Position numbers and translations under genes: made by a program. The notes beneath the pieces were generated by a model that was not told the origin of the DNA, made no database searches, and worked only from the letters and a program-made list of their open reading frames with translations. From assembly GCA_026954015.1 (NCBI GenBank), contig JAIXLP010000098.1, positions 8,621-50,320 on the forward strand: a stretch of 41,700 nt of DNA, read 5' to 3'. This DNA is from Burkholderiales bacterium. GTDB taxonomy: Bacteria; Pseudomonadota; Gammaproteobacteria; Burkholderiales; Burkholderiaceae_C. Shown here piece after piece: positions 9,083 through 19,189 of the stretch (position 1 is the stretch's first letter; each line of letters begins with the position of its first letter).

Positions 9083-12000
9083 ATGCTGCAAATGTACAAG
9101 CAATGTTTTGGCACGAAAACCCTCGCCGTCGGTGCCGTGGTCCTCGGCGTGGCCGCAAATGCACAGGCGCTGGGCGTCGCGAGCGTGTCGCCGCAGGGCG
9201 AGGTGGCGCGCGTGCGGCAGGTGCAGGTCAGCTTCGACGCGCCCGCGGTGCGCTTTGGCGACCCCAGGGCGCCCGCACCGTTCACGCTCACGTGCAGCGA
9301 TGCGCGGGCGTCGCGCGGGCAGGCGCGCTGGGTGAGCGACCGCCAGTGGGTGTACGACTTCGAGCACGATCTGCCGCCAGGGACGAGCTGCCAGCTGGTG
9401 CCAAAAATCGACTTCAAGACCGCCTCTGGCGCAATATGGACGGGCGCGAACAGCTATCGTTTCAATACCGGCGGGCCATTCGTGCAGCGCTCCTGGCCCG
9501 GTACCGGGAACGGCATCGAGGAAGGGCAGTATTTCATCCTGCAGCTCAACGGCGCGGCCACGCAGGAGAGCGTGCTCGCGCACGTCTGGTGTGACGTGGA
9601 GGGTGTGGGCGAGCGCGTGCCGGTGCGCGCCGTCGAGGGGGCCGAGCGCCAGGCGCTGCTGGGCGCGCGCGGCCTGCTCAAGCCCGCGGCGCTGGAGCCG
9701 CTGCGCTACCCGACGCTTGCCTGCGCGCGCCGCGCCACGGCCGGCAGCCGGTTGCAACTGGTGTTCGACCAGGGCGTGCAGACGCCCGGCGGCGTGCCCA
9801 ACCGCGTCGTCAAGCGCTTCGAATACACGGTGCGCGAGGCCTTCGGCGTGGATTTCTCGTGCGAGCGCGAGAACGCGCAGGCCGCCTGCCTGCCGATCCG
9901 GCCCATGCGCCTGGCGTTCAGCGCGCCGGTCACGCGCAAGCTGGCGCTCGCGATCCGGCTGAAAGGGGGCGATCAGACGCTGACCCCGCGCGCGCCCGGC
10001 GACGAGGGCGGCGCACCCGACGACGTGCTTGACGCCATCGAGTTCCCGGGCCCGTTCACCGCCGATACGCCCTACACGCTGGAGCTGCCGGCGCAGTTTC
10101 ATGACGCATCGGGGCGCGCGCTTGCCAACGCAGCGGGCTTTGCGCTCAAGGTGGCCACCGGGCCCATGCCGCCGCTGGCCAAGTTCGCCGCCGCGCCGTT
10201 CGGCATCGTCGAGCGCTACGCCGAGGGGCCGGACGGCCCGGCGCTGCTGCCGGTCACGCTGCGCCGCGTCGAGGCATCGCTGCGCGTGGCCGGGCTGCAG
10301 CCGGGCGCGGGGGCGGGGCAGGTGAGCACGCTTGCGCCCACGAGCGACGCCGAGGTGATCGCCTGGCTGCGCCGCGTGGAGCGTTTCGAGCGCACGTGGA
10401 TCGAGCGCGCCGACGCCGAGCAGGACGTCTTGGACCCGCTGCCGCCGCCGATGAAGCGCGGCAAGGACGAGCAAGGCCCCGGCGCCGACGAGGCCGAGTA
10501 CGTGCAGGCGCGGCGCGTGTCGCTGCTGGCGGGGCGCGCCGGGGTGCGCACGCTCACGCTGCCCGCGGCGCGAGCGGGCGACAGGCGCCCGTTCGAGGTC
10601 GTCGGCATACCGCTGGATGCGGGCTTTCACGTGGTCGAGATCGCCTCGCCGATGCTGGGTGAGGCGCTGCTCGATGCGCGCTACGGCAGCACGCGCACGA
10701 TGTACGTGCGCACCACCGCGCTCGTCACCAACCTCGCGGTGCATTTCAAGCTGGGGCGCGAGAACGCGCTCGCCTGGGTGACCACGCTGGACCAGGGGCG
10801 GCCCGTGGCGGGTGCGACGGTGCGTGTCTCCAGTTGCGACGGCAAGGCGCTGCTGGACGCCACCACCGACGCGAACGGCGTGGCGCGGCTCGACGGCCTC
10901 TCGCCCGAGCCGCCCGCGTGCAGCGGCGAGGGCTGGCGCCGCGCCTACTTCGTGAGCGCGCGCGCCGATGGCGACCTGGCGTTCACCTGGAGCGACTGGC
11001 AGCGCGGCATCGAGCCCTGGCGCTTCAACCTGCCCACGAGCGACGACGCGCGGCCCGACGAGGTGGCGCATACGGTGTTCGATCGCACGCTGGTGCGCGC
11101 GGGCGAGACGGTGGCCATGAAGCACGTGCTGCGCGTGCAGACCGGCGCGGGGTTCGCGCTGCCGCAGGCGCGGCCGGACCGGCTCGTCGTCACGCACGTG
11201 GGCAGCGGCCAGCAGTTCACGCAGCCGCTGGCGTGGCGCAGCACGCCCACGGGCGGCTTGAGCGCGACGAGCCGCTTCGCGGTGCCGCCCGCGGCCAGGC
11301 TCGGCGAGTACCAGGTGACACTGGCCACGGGCGAGCGCGGCCGCCAGTTCACCAGCGGAAGCTTTCGCGTCGAGGAGTTTCGCCTGCCGGTGCTGGAAGG
11401 GCGCATCGCCCCGACGGGGCGCGGCCCGCTGGTGCAGGCGCGCAAGGTGGCGGCGGCGGTGCAGGTGGCCTACGTCTCGGGCGGACCGGCGGCGCAGTTG
11501 CCGGTGCGCGTGTCGGCCATGGTGCGCGGCAAGTCGCTGGACTTCGACGGCTTCGAGGCCTTCAGCTTCGCCCCGCCGCCAGAGCGCACGCAGGCGCGCG
11601 ACGGTGAGCGCGGCGCAGTCGGGGAGGGCGAAGATGGCGACGAGGGTGACGGCGCCGCGACATCCGACGCCGACGAGACCCGTGTGGTCGCCGACAAGCT
11701 TGCGCTCACGCTCGACGGCAACGGCAGCGGTAGCGTGACCATTGCCGACCTGCCGCCGTCGCGGCGCGCGCGCGAGCTGGTGCTGGAGGCCACCTACGCC
11801 GACCCCAACGGCGAGGTGCAGACGCTGCGCGGCACGCACACGCTCTGGCCCGCGACGGTGGTCGCGGGCATCAAGACGGAGGGCTGGGTTTCGAGCGGCG
11901 CGCGCGTGCGGCTGCAGGCGCTGGCGCTCGGGCTGGACGGCACGGTGCAAAAGGGCGTGCCACTGTCGGTGCAGGCGATCGCGCGCACCACCACCACGAG

Positions 12001-15000
12001 CCGCAAGCGCCTGGTCGGGGGCTTCTACAGCTACGACAACCGGTCGCAGACCAAGGACCTGGGCACCATCTGCACCGGCGTGAGCGACAGCCGCGGCCTG
12101 GTGCTGTGCGAGGCCAAGCTCGAACAAAGCGGCGAGGTGCAGCTCGTCGCGACCGCGCGCGACAGGGACGGCAACGAGTCCAGGGCCGCCACGAGCCTGT
12201 GGATCACCCGCGACGGCGAGCTCTGGTTTGGCGGCGAGGACCACGACCGCATCGACCTGCTGCCCGAAAGGAAAAGCTACGAGCCCGGCGAGACCGCGCG
12301 GCTGCAGGTGCGCATGCCGTTTCGCCACGCTACCGCGTTCGTGAGCGTGGAGCGCGAGGGCATCCTCTCCACGCAGGTGGTGCAGCTCGACGGCAAGGAC
12401 CCGACGATTGCGCTCAAGATCGACCCCTCGTGGGCGCCCAACGTGTACGTGAGCGCGCTCGTGCTGCGCGGGCGCCTGCGCGAGGTGCCGTGGTACAGCT
12501 TCTTCACCTGGGGCTTCAAGGCGCCGGCGGCGTGGTGGCGCGCATTTCGCGTCGAGGGCAAGGAATACATCGCGCCCACGGCGATGGTCGATCTCTCCAG
12601 GCCTGCGTACCGCCTGGGCGCCGCCGAGCTGCGCGTGGGCGCGCAGGCCCACGCGCTGGCTGTGACCGTGCAGGCCGACCAGCCGAGCTACCAGGTGCGC
12701 GGCACGGCGCGGGTGACGATCGAGGCGAGGCTGCCCGACGGCCAGCCCGCCGCGCATGCCGAGGTGGCGCTGGCGGCGGTGGACCGCGCGCTGCTCGAAC
12801 TCATGCCCAACACGAGCTGGGATCTGCTCGAAGCGATGCTGCAGCGGCGCGCCTGGGGCGTTGCCACCGCCACGGCGCAGATGGAAATCATCGGCCGGCG
12901 CCACTACGGCAAGAAGGCGGCGCCCGCCGGAGGCGGTGGGGGCCACGCGCCCACGCGCGAGCTGCTGGACACGCTGCTGCTGTGGAAGCCCCTGGTGCAG
13001 CTCGACGCCCAGGGGCGCGCGCAGGTGGAGGTGCCGCTGAACGACGCGCTCACCACGTTCGAGATCGTCGCGGTGGCCGACAGCGGCGTGGGCCTGTTCG
13101 GCACGGGCCGCACGAGCATCCGCAGCACGCAGGACCTGCAGATCATCAGCGGCCTGCCGCCGCTGGTGCGCGAAGGCGATGCGTTCCGCGCGCAGATCAC
13201 GCTGCGCAACACGACGGAAAAGGCCATGAAGGTCGAGGTGGCGCCGCGCGCCACGCTGCTCACGCTGGAGAAGCAGACGCTGGAGATCCCCGCGGGCGCG
13301 GCGCGCGAGGTGGCGTGGAACGTGACCGCGCCCGCGCAACTGGCGCAGACGCGCTCGCAGGCGCTGCTCTGGGAGATCGAGGCGCGCGACCTGCTGGGCG
13401 GCGCGCGCGACGCGCTCAAGGTCAGCCAGCGGCTCGTTGCGGCGGTGCCGCTCACGGTGCAGCAGGCCACGCTCACGCAGCTCGACGGCAGTCTGACGCT
13501 CGCGCTCGCGCCGCCCGGGGGCGCGCTGCCGGGGCGCGGCGGCATCAGGCTGGCGCTGCAGCCGCGCCTGGCCGAGGGACTGCCGGGCGTGCGCGACTGG
13601 TGGGCCAGCTACCCGTTCGCCTGCCTGGAGCAGAAGGCGAGCAAGGCGATCGGCATGCAGGACGCCAAGGCCTGGCAACTCCTGGGCGCGCAACTGCCCA
13701 CCTACCTCGACGAGGACGGGCTGGCCAGCTACTTCCCGCCGCGCGCGGGCGAGGCGCGCCGCGGCAGCGACACGCTCACCGCCTATCTGCTTGCCGCAAG
13801 CCACGAGGCCGCGCGCCTGCACCCCGAGTACGCGCTGCCCGCCGAGCAGCTCGCGGCGATGCAGCAGGGCCTGGCGGCGTTCGTCGAAGGCCGCATCGAA
13901 CGCCGCTTCTGGAGCCCGCGCAAGGACCTGGAGCTGCGCAGGCTCTCGGCCATCGCGGCGCTCGCGCGCTATGGCAAGGCCGACGCGCGCTGGCTCGCGA
14001 GCATCACCATCGCGCCCAACCAGTGGCCCACGCACGCGGTGATCGACTGGGTGGGCATCCTGCAGCGCGTGCAGGGCGTGCCCGGGCGCGAGCAGCGCCT
14101 GGCCGAGGCCATGCAGGTGCTGCGCGCGCGGCTGTCCTGGCAGGGCACGCGCGCGGGCTTCAGCACCGAGCAGGGCGACTACTGGTGGTGGCTGATGCAA
14201 AACGGCGACGTGAACCTGGCGCGCCTGATCCTTGCGGTGATGGACGACCCGGCCTGGAAGGACGACCTGGGGCGCCTGGCCAACGGCTTCATCGCGCGCC
14301 AGCAGGGCGGCGCGTGGCACACCACCACCGCCAACCTCTGGGGCGCGCTGGCGCTGCAGGCGTTCGGCGCGAAATTCGAATCCGTGCCGGTCACGGGCGT
14401 CACGCGCGCGGCGCTGGACGCGGCGCAGGCGAGCGTCGATTGGTCCAAGGTGGTGCGCGCCAGCACCGCGGACGAGGGCGGCGCGGCGCACCAGAGCGCC
14501 TGGTTCGGCGCCCCCGCCGCGCCCGGCAGCTACCGGCACAACACCATGTTCCTGCCGTGGGGCGCCGCTGGCGGCGAGCTGCTCGTCACGCACCAGGGCA
14601 GCGGCAGGCCGTGGGTCACGGTGCAGTCGGTCGCGGCGGTGGCGCTGCAGCAGCCGTTCAGCGCGGGCTATACCGTGCGCCGCAGCGTCGAGCCCGTCGA
14701 GCAGGCCGACAAGAGCCTGCCCGCGGGCCACTACGCGCGCGGCGACGTGCTGCGCGTGACGCTCACGGTGAATGCGCAGACCGACATGACCTGGGTGGTC
14801 GTGACCGACCCGGTGCCCGGCGGCGCGACCATCCTGGGCAGCGGCCTGGGGCGGGATTCGCAGATCGCCACGCGCGGCGAGAGCGGCAGCGGCGACGGCT
14901 GGCCCGCGTTCGAGGAGCGCTCGTTCGAGGCCTACCGTGCGTACTACGAATACCTGCCCAAGGGCGAGACCACGCTGCAGTACACGCTGCGGCTGAACAA

Positions 15001-15121
15001 CGAGGGGCGCTTTGCGCTGCCGCCCACGCGCGTCGAGGCGCTGTACGCGCCCGAGATGTTCGGCGAGGCGCCGAACGCGCGGCTGCAGGTGGCACCGGCC
15101 CCGGCGCAGGGCGCGCGATGA
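9083..15121 (+). CDS. Bacterial alpha-2-macroglobulin, thioester type
   Basis: A 2012-residue exported protein. Residues 1-29 are a signal peptide ending AQA with no lipobox, so the mature protein should be soluble in the periplasm, unlike the E. coli YfhM lipoprotein. The thioester motif CLEQ is intact (Cys1514, Gln1517, in YPFACLEQ), followed by an alpha-helical thioester domain and a C-terminal receptor-like segment. Upstream is a series of beta-rich macroglobulin-type domains, interrupted near residues 828-866 by an acidic, low-complexity linker (GEGEDGDEGDG). Such proteins trap attacking proteases by covalent linkage. The stop overlaps the pbpC start in ATGA, so the two are translationally coupled; pairing with pbpC is the classic arrangement for this family and implies joint envelope defence and repair. 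Confidence 0.93.
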   Translation: MLQMYKQCFGTKTLAVGAVVLGVAANAQALGVASVSPQGEVARVRQVQVSFDAPAVRFGDPRAPAPFTLTCSDARASRGQARWVSDRQWVYDFEHDLPPGTSCQLVPKIDFKTASGAIWTGANSYRFNTGGPFVQRSWPGTGNGIEEGQYFILQLNGAATQESVLAHVWCDVEGVGERVPVRAVEGAERQALLGARGLLKPAALEPLRYPTLACARRATAGSRLQLVFDQGVQTPGGVPNRVVKRFEYTVREAFGVDFSCERENAQAACLPIRPMRLAFSAPVTRKLALAIRLKGGDQTLTPRAPGDEGGAPDDVLDAIEFPGPFTADTPYTLELPAQFHDASGRALANAAGFALKVATGPMPPLAKFAAAPFGIVERYAEGPDGPALLPVTLRRVEASLRVAGLQPGAGAGQVSTLAPTSDAEVIAWLRRVERFERTWIERADAEQDVLDPLPPPMKRGKDEQGPGADEAEYVQARRVSLLAGRAGVRTLTLPAARAGDRRPFEVVGIPLDAGFHVVEIASPMLGEALLDARYGSTRTMYVRTTALVTNLAVHFKLGRENALAWVTTLDQGRPVAGATVRVSSCDGKALLDATTDANGVARLDGLSPEPPACSGEGWRRAYFVSARADGDLAFTWSDWQRGIEPWRFNLPTSDDARPDEVAHTVFDRTLVRAGETVAMKHVLRVQTGAGFALPQARPDRLVVTHVGSGQQFTQPLAWRSTPTGGLSATSRFAVPPAARLGEYQVTLATGERGRQFTSGSFRVEEFRLPVLEGRIAPTGRGPLVQARKVAAAVQVAYVSGGPAAQLPVRVSAMVRGKSLDFDGFEAFSFAPPPERTQARDGERGAVGEGEDGDEGDGAATSDADETRVVADKLALTLDGNGSGSVTIADLPPSRRARELVLEATYADPNGEVQTLRGTHTLWPATVVAGIKTEGWVSSGARVRLQALALGLDGTVQKGVPLSVQAIARTTTTSRKRLVGGFYSYDNRSQTKDLGTICTGVSDSRGLVLCEAKLEQSGEVQLVATARDRDGNESRAATSLWITRDGELWFGGEDHDRIDLLPERKSYEPGETARLQVRMPFRHATAFVSVEREGILSTQVVQLDGKDPTIALKIDPSWAPNVYVSALVLRGRLREVPWYSFFTWGFKAPAAWWRAFRVEGKEYIAPTAMVDLSRPAYRLGAAELRVGAQAHALAVTVQADQPSYQVRGTARVTIEARLPDGQPAAHAEVALAAVDRALLELMPNTSWDLLEAMLQRRAWGVATATAQMEIIGRRHYGKKAAPAGGGGGHAPTRELLDTLLLWKPLVQLDAQGRAQVEVPLNDALTTFEIVAVADSGVGLFGTGRTSIRSTQDLQIISGLPPLVREGDAFRAQITLRNTTEKAMKVEVAPRATLLTLEKQTLEIPAGAAREVAWNVTAPAQLAQTRSQALLWEIEARDLLGGARDALKVSQRLVAAVPLTVQQATLTQLDGSLTLALAPPGGALPGRGGIRLALQPRLAEGLPGVRDWWASYPFACLEQKASKAIGMQDAKAWQLLGAQLPTYLDEDGLASYFPPRAGEARRGSDTLTAYLLAASHEAARLHPEYALPAEQLAAMQQGLAAFVEGRIERRFWSPRKDLELRRLSAIAALARYGKADARWLASITIAPNQWPTHAVIDWVGILQRVQGVPGREQRLAEAMQVLRARLSWQGTRAGFSTEQGDYWWWLMQNGDVNLARLILAVMDDPAWKDDLGRLANGFIARQQGGAWHTTTANLWGALALQAFGAKFESVPVTGVTRAALDAAQASVDWSKVVRASTADEGGAAHQSAWFGAPAAPGSYRHNTMFLPWGAAGGELLVTHQGSGRPWVTVQSVAAVALQQPFSAGYTVRRSVEPVEQADKSLPAGHYARGDVLRVTLTVNAQTDMTWVVVTDPVPGGATILGSGLGRDSQIATRGESGSGDGWPAFEERSFEAYRAYYEYLPKGETTLQYTLRLNNEGRFALPPTRVEALYAPEMFGEAPNARLQVAPAPAQGAR

Positions 15122-17310
15122 AGCGCTGGCGCTCCTGGGTGCTGGCGCTCGCGCTGGGCGGGTTGCTCGTGCAGGCGCAGGCGCTGCCCGCGTTCGACGA
15201 GGTGCGCGCGCAGTTTCACTCGTCCGAGACGCTGGTGCTCTCGCGCGAGGGCGAGGTGCTGCAGCGCGTGCGCACCGATGCGACGGCGCGCCGCGGCGCG
15301 TGGCGGGCGCTCACCGACGTCTCGCCCGCGCTGCGCCATGCGCTCGTGCTCAGCGAGGACCGGCGCTTTTACGAACACAGTGGCGTGGACTGGGCCGCGG
15401 TCTCGGCCGCGGCCTGGGCCAATCTGTGGAACGGGCGCACGCGCGGCGCGAGCACGATCACGATGCAGCTGGCGGGCCTGCTCGACGACGACTGGCGCGC
15501 GCGCGGCGGCGGGCGCACGCTCGCGGCCAAGGCCGGGCAGGCGCTGGCCGCGCGCGAGCTCGAACGCCACTGGCGCAAGGACCAGATCCTCGAGGCCTAC
15601 CTGAACCTGGTGCCGTTTCGCGGCGAGATCGTCGGCATCGACGCGCTCAGCCGCACCCTGTTCGCCAAGGCGGCGCACGGGCTGGACGCGCGCGAGAGCG
15701 CGGTCGCCGCGGCGCTCGTGCGCGCGCCCAACGCCGCGCCCGCGCTGGTGGCGCGCCGCGCCTGCGAGGTGCTGCGTGCAACGCAGCGCGACGGCGCGGT
15801 GGATTGCGCCGCGCTCGCGCTCTTCACCGAGGGCGCGCTGCGCCGGCGCGCCTGGGCCGCGACCGACGGCGTGGCGCCGCACTTCGCGCGCCAGTGGCTG
15901 CGCGCCCACCCGGCGCCGGGCGAGCGCGCGCCGCTGAGCGCGCCGCTGCAGCGCATGGCGCAGCAGACGCTGCAGCGCCACCTGCGCGAACTGCGCGGGC
16001 GCAACGTGCACGACGGCGCGCTCGTGGTGCTGGACAACGCCAGCGGCGAGGTGCTCGCGTGGGTGGGCTCCTCGGGCGCGCTCAGCGACGCGGCAGAGGT
16101 GGACGGCGTGCTCGCGCCGCGCCAGCCCGGCTCCACGCTCAAGCCCCTGCTGTACGCGCAGGCGCTGGCCGAGCGGCGCCTCACCGCCGCGTCCCTCGTG
16201 CACGACGCGCCCACGCAGATCCCGACCGCCGGCGGCCTGTACATCCCGAAGAACTACGACCTGCGCTTCAAGGGCTGGGTGTCGGTGCGCACCGCGCTCG
16301 CGTCGTCGCTCAACGTGCCCGCGGTGCGCACGCTCGTCATGGTCTCGCCCGATGCGTTCTTCGCGCAGTTGCGCGCGCTCGGCCTGCCGCTGGCCGAGTC
16401 GGGCGGCTACTACGGCTACAGCCTGGCGCTGGGTTCGAGCGAGGTGGCGCTGCTGCACCTGACCAACGCCTACCGGGCGCTGGCCAACGGCGGGCGCTAC
16501 CGCCCGGTGGCGCTGCGCCTGGGCCAGCCGCTGGCGCCGGCGGTGCAGGCGCTGCCCGAGGGCGCGGCCTTCATCGTTGGCGACGTGCTGGCCGACGCAA
16601 ATGCGCGCGTGCCCACGTTCGGCACCGACAGCGTGCTCGCCACGCGCTTCTGGTCGGCGGTGAAGACCGGCACCAGCAAGGACATGCGCGACAACTGGGC
16701 CGTGGGCTGGTCGGCGCGCTACACCGTGGGCGTGTGGGTGGGCAACGCCGATGGCGCTGCCATGCACGAGGTGAGCGGCGTGAGCGGGGCGGCGCCGATC
16801 TGGGCCGAGGTGATGGGGTGGCTGCACCGGGGGGTGGCAAGCCCGCCGCCGCCGGCACCGGCGGACGTGGTGCGCCAGCACGTGCGCTTTGCCGCGCCGG
16901 CCGCCGAAAGCGCGCGCGACGAGTGGTTCCTGCGCGGCACCGAGCAGGGGCTGTTTGCCATCAAATCAGGAGCTGGTGGCGCTCATTTGACAAGGGAAAG
17001 GGCCGAAAAAGATGCTGAAAATCCGGCGCAGAGCGGTGCGGCATCGGCGCGTATCCTTGCGCCCGCGCCGGACACCATCATTGCGCTCGACCCGGACATT
17101 CCCCCGGCGCACCAGCGCCTGTGGTTCGAGGCTGCGGGGGGCGGCACGCTCGCGTGGCGCGTCGATGGCCACGTTCAGGGGTGGGGCGCGCGCTGGGCCT
17201 GGCTGCCCTGGCCGGGGCGCCACCGCATCGAGCTCGTGGACGCGCGCGGCCAGGTGCTCGACGCGCTGCGCATCGAGGTGCGCGGCGCGGCGCTCAGGCG
17301 CTCCAGCTGA
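15118..17310 (+). CDS. pbpC: Penicillin-binding protein 1C
   Basis: A 730-residue bifunctional peptidoglycan synthase with an N-terminal signal anchor. The glycosyltransferase motifs are EDRRFYEHSG (catalytic Glu80), RGASTITMQLA and RKDQILEAYLN. The transpeptidase motifs are STLK (Ser339), SLN (397) and KTGTS (516). The C-terminal BiPBP_C domain (about 650-728) is a hallmark of PBP1C. The ATG lies in the ATGA overlap with the macroglobulin stop. A dispersed repeat copy (16961-17020) is read through in frame, giving an extra Lys/Glu/Ala-rich linker at about residues 616-634 between the transpeptidase and BiPBP_C domains. The 3' end overlaps the convergent diguanylate cyclase gene by 17 bp. Confidence 0.95.
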   Translation: MKRWRSWVLALALGGLLVQAQALPAFDEVRAQFHSSETLVLSREGEVLQRVRTDATARRGAWRALTDVSPALRHALVLSEDRRFYEHSGVDWAAVSAAAWANLWNGRTRGASTITMQLAGLLDDDWRARGGGRTLAAKAGQALAARELERHWRKDQILEAYLNLVPFRGEIVGIDALSRTLFAKAAHGLDARESAVAAALVRAPNAAPALVARRACEVLRATQRDGAVDCAALALFTEGALRRRAWAATDGVAPHFARQWLRAHPAPGERAPLSAPLQRMAQQTLQRHLRELRGRNVHDGALVVLDNASGEVLAWVGSSGALSDAAEVDGVLAPRQPGSTLKPLLYAQALAERRLTAASLVHDAPTQIPTAGGLYIPKNYDLRFKGWVSVRTALASSLNVPAVRTLVMVSPDAFFAQLRALGLPLAESGGYYGYSLALGSSEVALLHLTNAYRALANGGRYRPVALRLGQPLAPAVQALPEGAAFIVGDVLADANARVPTFGTDSVLATRFWSAVKTGTSKDMRDNWAVGWSARYTVGVWVGNADGAAMHEVSGVSGAAPIWAEVMGWLHRGVASPPPPAPADVVRQHVRFAAPAAESARDEWFLRGTEQGLFAIKSGAGGAHLTRERAEKDAENPAQSGAASARILAPAPDTIIALDPDIPPAHQRLWFEAAGGGTLAWRVDGHVQGWGARWAWLPWPGRHRIELVDARGQVLDALRIEVRGAALRRSS
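16961..17020 (+). repeat. Dispersed palindromic repeat, copy B (inside pbpC)
   Basis: It contains AGGAGCTGGTGGCGCTCA, then TTTGACAAGGGAAAGGGCC and a trailing GAAAAAGATG. These match the AGCTGC..GCGCT / CAAGCGC pattern of the other copies, with a degraded right arm. The composition drops to an A-rich stretch unlike the surrounding coding sequence. It is read in frame as part of pbpC. Confidence 0.5.
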
Positions 17311-19189
17311 GCTGGTTCTTGCCCAGGCGCTTGGCGCGGTACATCGCGTGGTCGGCGTGGACCAGCAGCGCGCTCGCGTCGCTGCCGTGGTCGGGAAACA
17401 GCGCGATGCCCACGCTCGCTGAAATGTGTGCGGTCGTGCCACCCAGCGTGTAGGGCTCGGCCAGCGCGCGCACGATCTTGCGCGCGACGGTCTCGCAGTC
17501 CAGCGGCTGCGCGACGACCGGCAGCAGCAGCGAGAACTCATCGCCGCCGAAGCGCGCCACCGTGTCGTGCGCGCGCAGGCAGGCGCGCAGCCGGCGCGCG
17601 ACCTCCCGCAGCAGGAGGTCACCGCGGGCGTGGCCCCATTGGTCGTTGACTTCCTTGAACCCGTCCAGATCGACGCACAGCACGCCCACCTGCGTGTCCT
17701 CGGCGCGCGCGGTTGCCAGCGCGCGTTCGAGCCGGCGCAGCAGCAGCACGCGGTTGGGCAGGCCGGTGAGCGCGTCGTGCGTGGCCGCGTGCGACAGGCG
17801 CGCTTCCAGCAGCTTGCGCGCGCTGATGTCCTGCGCCACGGCGATCACGAAGGCCGGCTCGCCGCCCGCGCCGAGCACCAGGCCGAGCGCTTCATTGACC
17901 CACACCGGTGAGCCGTCCTTGCGCCGGTAGAGCTTTTCGATCTGCGGCGCGCTGGTGTCGGCGGGTGCGCTCAAGCGCTGCTCGAACAGCGCGCGCTGTG
18001 CCGTGCGGGTCTCTTCGTCGCACAGCGCGAAGAACGAAAGCGAGCGCAGTTCCACCAGGCTGTAGCCGAGCAGATCGCAGAACGTGTCGTTGGCGCCGAG
18101 GATGCTGCCGTCGGGCGCGATGTGCGCCATGCCCGATGCGGCCTGGCGGAAGGTAGCGCGAAATTGCGCTTCACTGGTGCGCAGCGCGCGCATGGCCGCC
18201 CTCTGGCGCGCGAGCATGCCCATGAACAGCAGGGTGGTGAGGAGCAGCGCCGCGCTCGCGGCGGTGGTGATCGTGAGGTACACCGCGCGCCGCTGCTCGG
18301 TGGCCGCGAGCTCGAGCTCGTAGGACGTGCCCACGGTCACCATCAGTGGGTAGTGCGCGACGCTGCGGTAGCTCACGATGCGGGGCACGCCGTCGATGGC
18401 GCTGCCGTCGTCCACGAAGGCCCCCGCGGGCTGCTCGGCGCGGCGCTGGAACCACGGCAGGGTCTGTGCGTTCTCGCCGAAACGGCTGTCCGTGCCGATC
18501 GCGCGGCTGCGCACGATGCCGTCGAGCCCGGTGAGCTCCACGAGCCCCCTGGCGTGCAACTGCGCCTGCTGCGAAAAGCGCGTGAATTCGGCCGGATCGA
18601 CCGAGAGCACGACGACGCCACCGAAGCTGCCGTCCTCGCGCGTGATGCGCAGCGACATCGGAACCTGCCACTGGCCCGAGACGCGCCCGAGCACGGGCGC
18701 GTTGATGTACAGCGTGTCGTCCGTGCGCTCGCGCTGCGCGCGAAAGAACGCGCGGTCGCTGTAGTTCACCGCGCTGGCCGCCTCGCTGCTGGCGACGATG
18801 TCGCCCTGGGCATTGACGACGCTGATGATGCGGAACATCGATTCGCGGATCACGCCCTCGCTGCTCCACTGTGGCAGATCGCGCAGCGTGCCGTGCTCCA
18901 GGTAGTTCTTGCGCACCAGCGCGGCCACCTGCTCGGCCGCCTTGAGCATGCGTTCGATCTGCTGCTCGTACGCGATCGCCAGGTTGGCGTTGGCCTGCTC
19001 GGCCGCGCCCGTGGCCTGGTCGCGCTCGAACGCAATGCGCTGCTGCGTGTTCCACCAGAGCGCCGCGATCAGCAGCGCGCAGCCCAGCGCCGCCAGCGCG
19101 CTCAGCGGCGCGCGCACCCAGTCGCGCCAGTTGGCGCGTACGGTGGGCAGTGGGGGGACATCGGGCTCCGCGGGTGGCGGGGTGGGCAT
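17294..19189 (-). CDS. dCache-PAS-GGDEF diguanylate cyclase
   Basis: A 631-residue membrane sensor. A transmembrane helix at about 30-46 leads into a periplasmic double-Cache-like domain (about 48-300; features include YSDRAFFRAQRE and GGVVVLSVDPAEF). A second helix lies at about 303-328, a PAS domain at about 345-465, and a GGDEF domain at 470-630. The active site GGDEF is at 548-552, and an RxxD inhibitory site (RAHD) lies five residues before it, so it is predicted to be an active, feedback-inhibited c-di-GMP synthase. Cache domains usually bind small extracellular metabolites; the ligand here is unknown. A GTG at 19222 would extend the N-terminus, but a likely -10 element sits on top of it, so the ATG at 19189 is preferred. 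Its 3' end overlaps pbpC by 17 bp. Confidence 0.9.
   Translation of the reverse strand: MPTPPPAEPDVPPLPTVRANWRDWVRAPLSALAALGCALLIAALWWNTQQRIAFERDQATGAAEQANANLAIAYEQQIERMLKAAEQVAALVRKNYLEHGTLRDLPQWSSEGVIRESMFRIISVVNAQGDIVASSEAASAVNYSDRAFFRAQRERTDDTLYINAPVLGRVSGQWQVPMSLRITREDGSFGGVVVLSVDPAEFTRFSQQAQLHARGLVELTGLDGIVRSRAIGTDSRFGENAQTLPWFQRRAEQPAGAFVDDGSAIDGVPRIVSYRSVAHYPLMVTVGTSYELELAATEQRRAVYLTITTAASAALLLTTLLFMGMLARQRAAMRALRTSEAQFRATFRQAASGMAHIAPDGSILGANDTFCDLLGYSLVELRSLSFFALCDEETRTAQRALFEQRLSAPADTSAPQIEKLYRRKDGSPVWVNEALGLVLGAGGEPAFVIAVAQDISARKLLEARLSHAATHDALTGLPNRVLLLRRLERALATARAEDTQVGVLCVDLDGFKEVNDQWGHARGDLLLREVARRLRACLRAHDTVARFGGDEFSLLLPVVAQPLDCETVARKIVRALAEPYTLGGTTAHISASVGIALFPDHGSDASALLVHADHAMYRAKRLGKNQLSWSA

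Noticed and set aside
9053..14731. A minus-strand open frame of about 1890 codons across the macroglobulin gene
   Set aside because: It is the antisense of a gene with strong G/C third-position bias, which removes stop codons from that frame. Its translation is low-complexity (Arg, His, Ala, Gln rich) and has no domain pattern.
12106..15117. Plus-strand open frame running into pbpC from 1004 codons upstream
   Set aside because: It is an out-of-frame reading of the macroglobulin gene, Arg/Ala-rich. The pbpC family N-terminus begins at the ATGA overlap at 15118.
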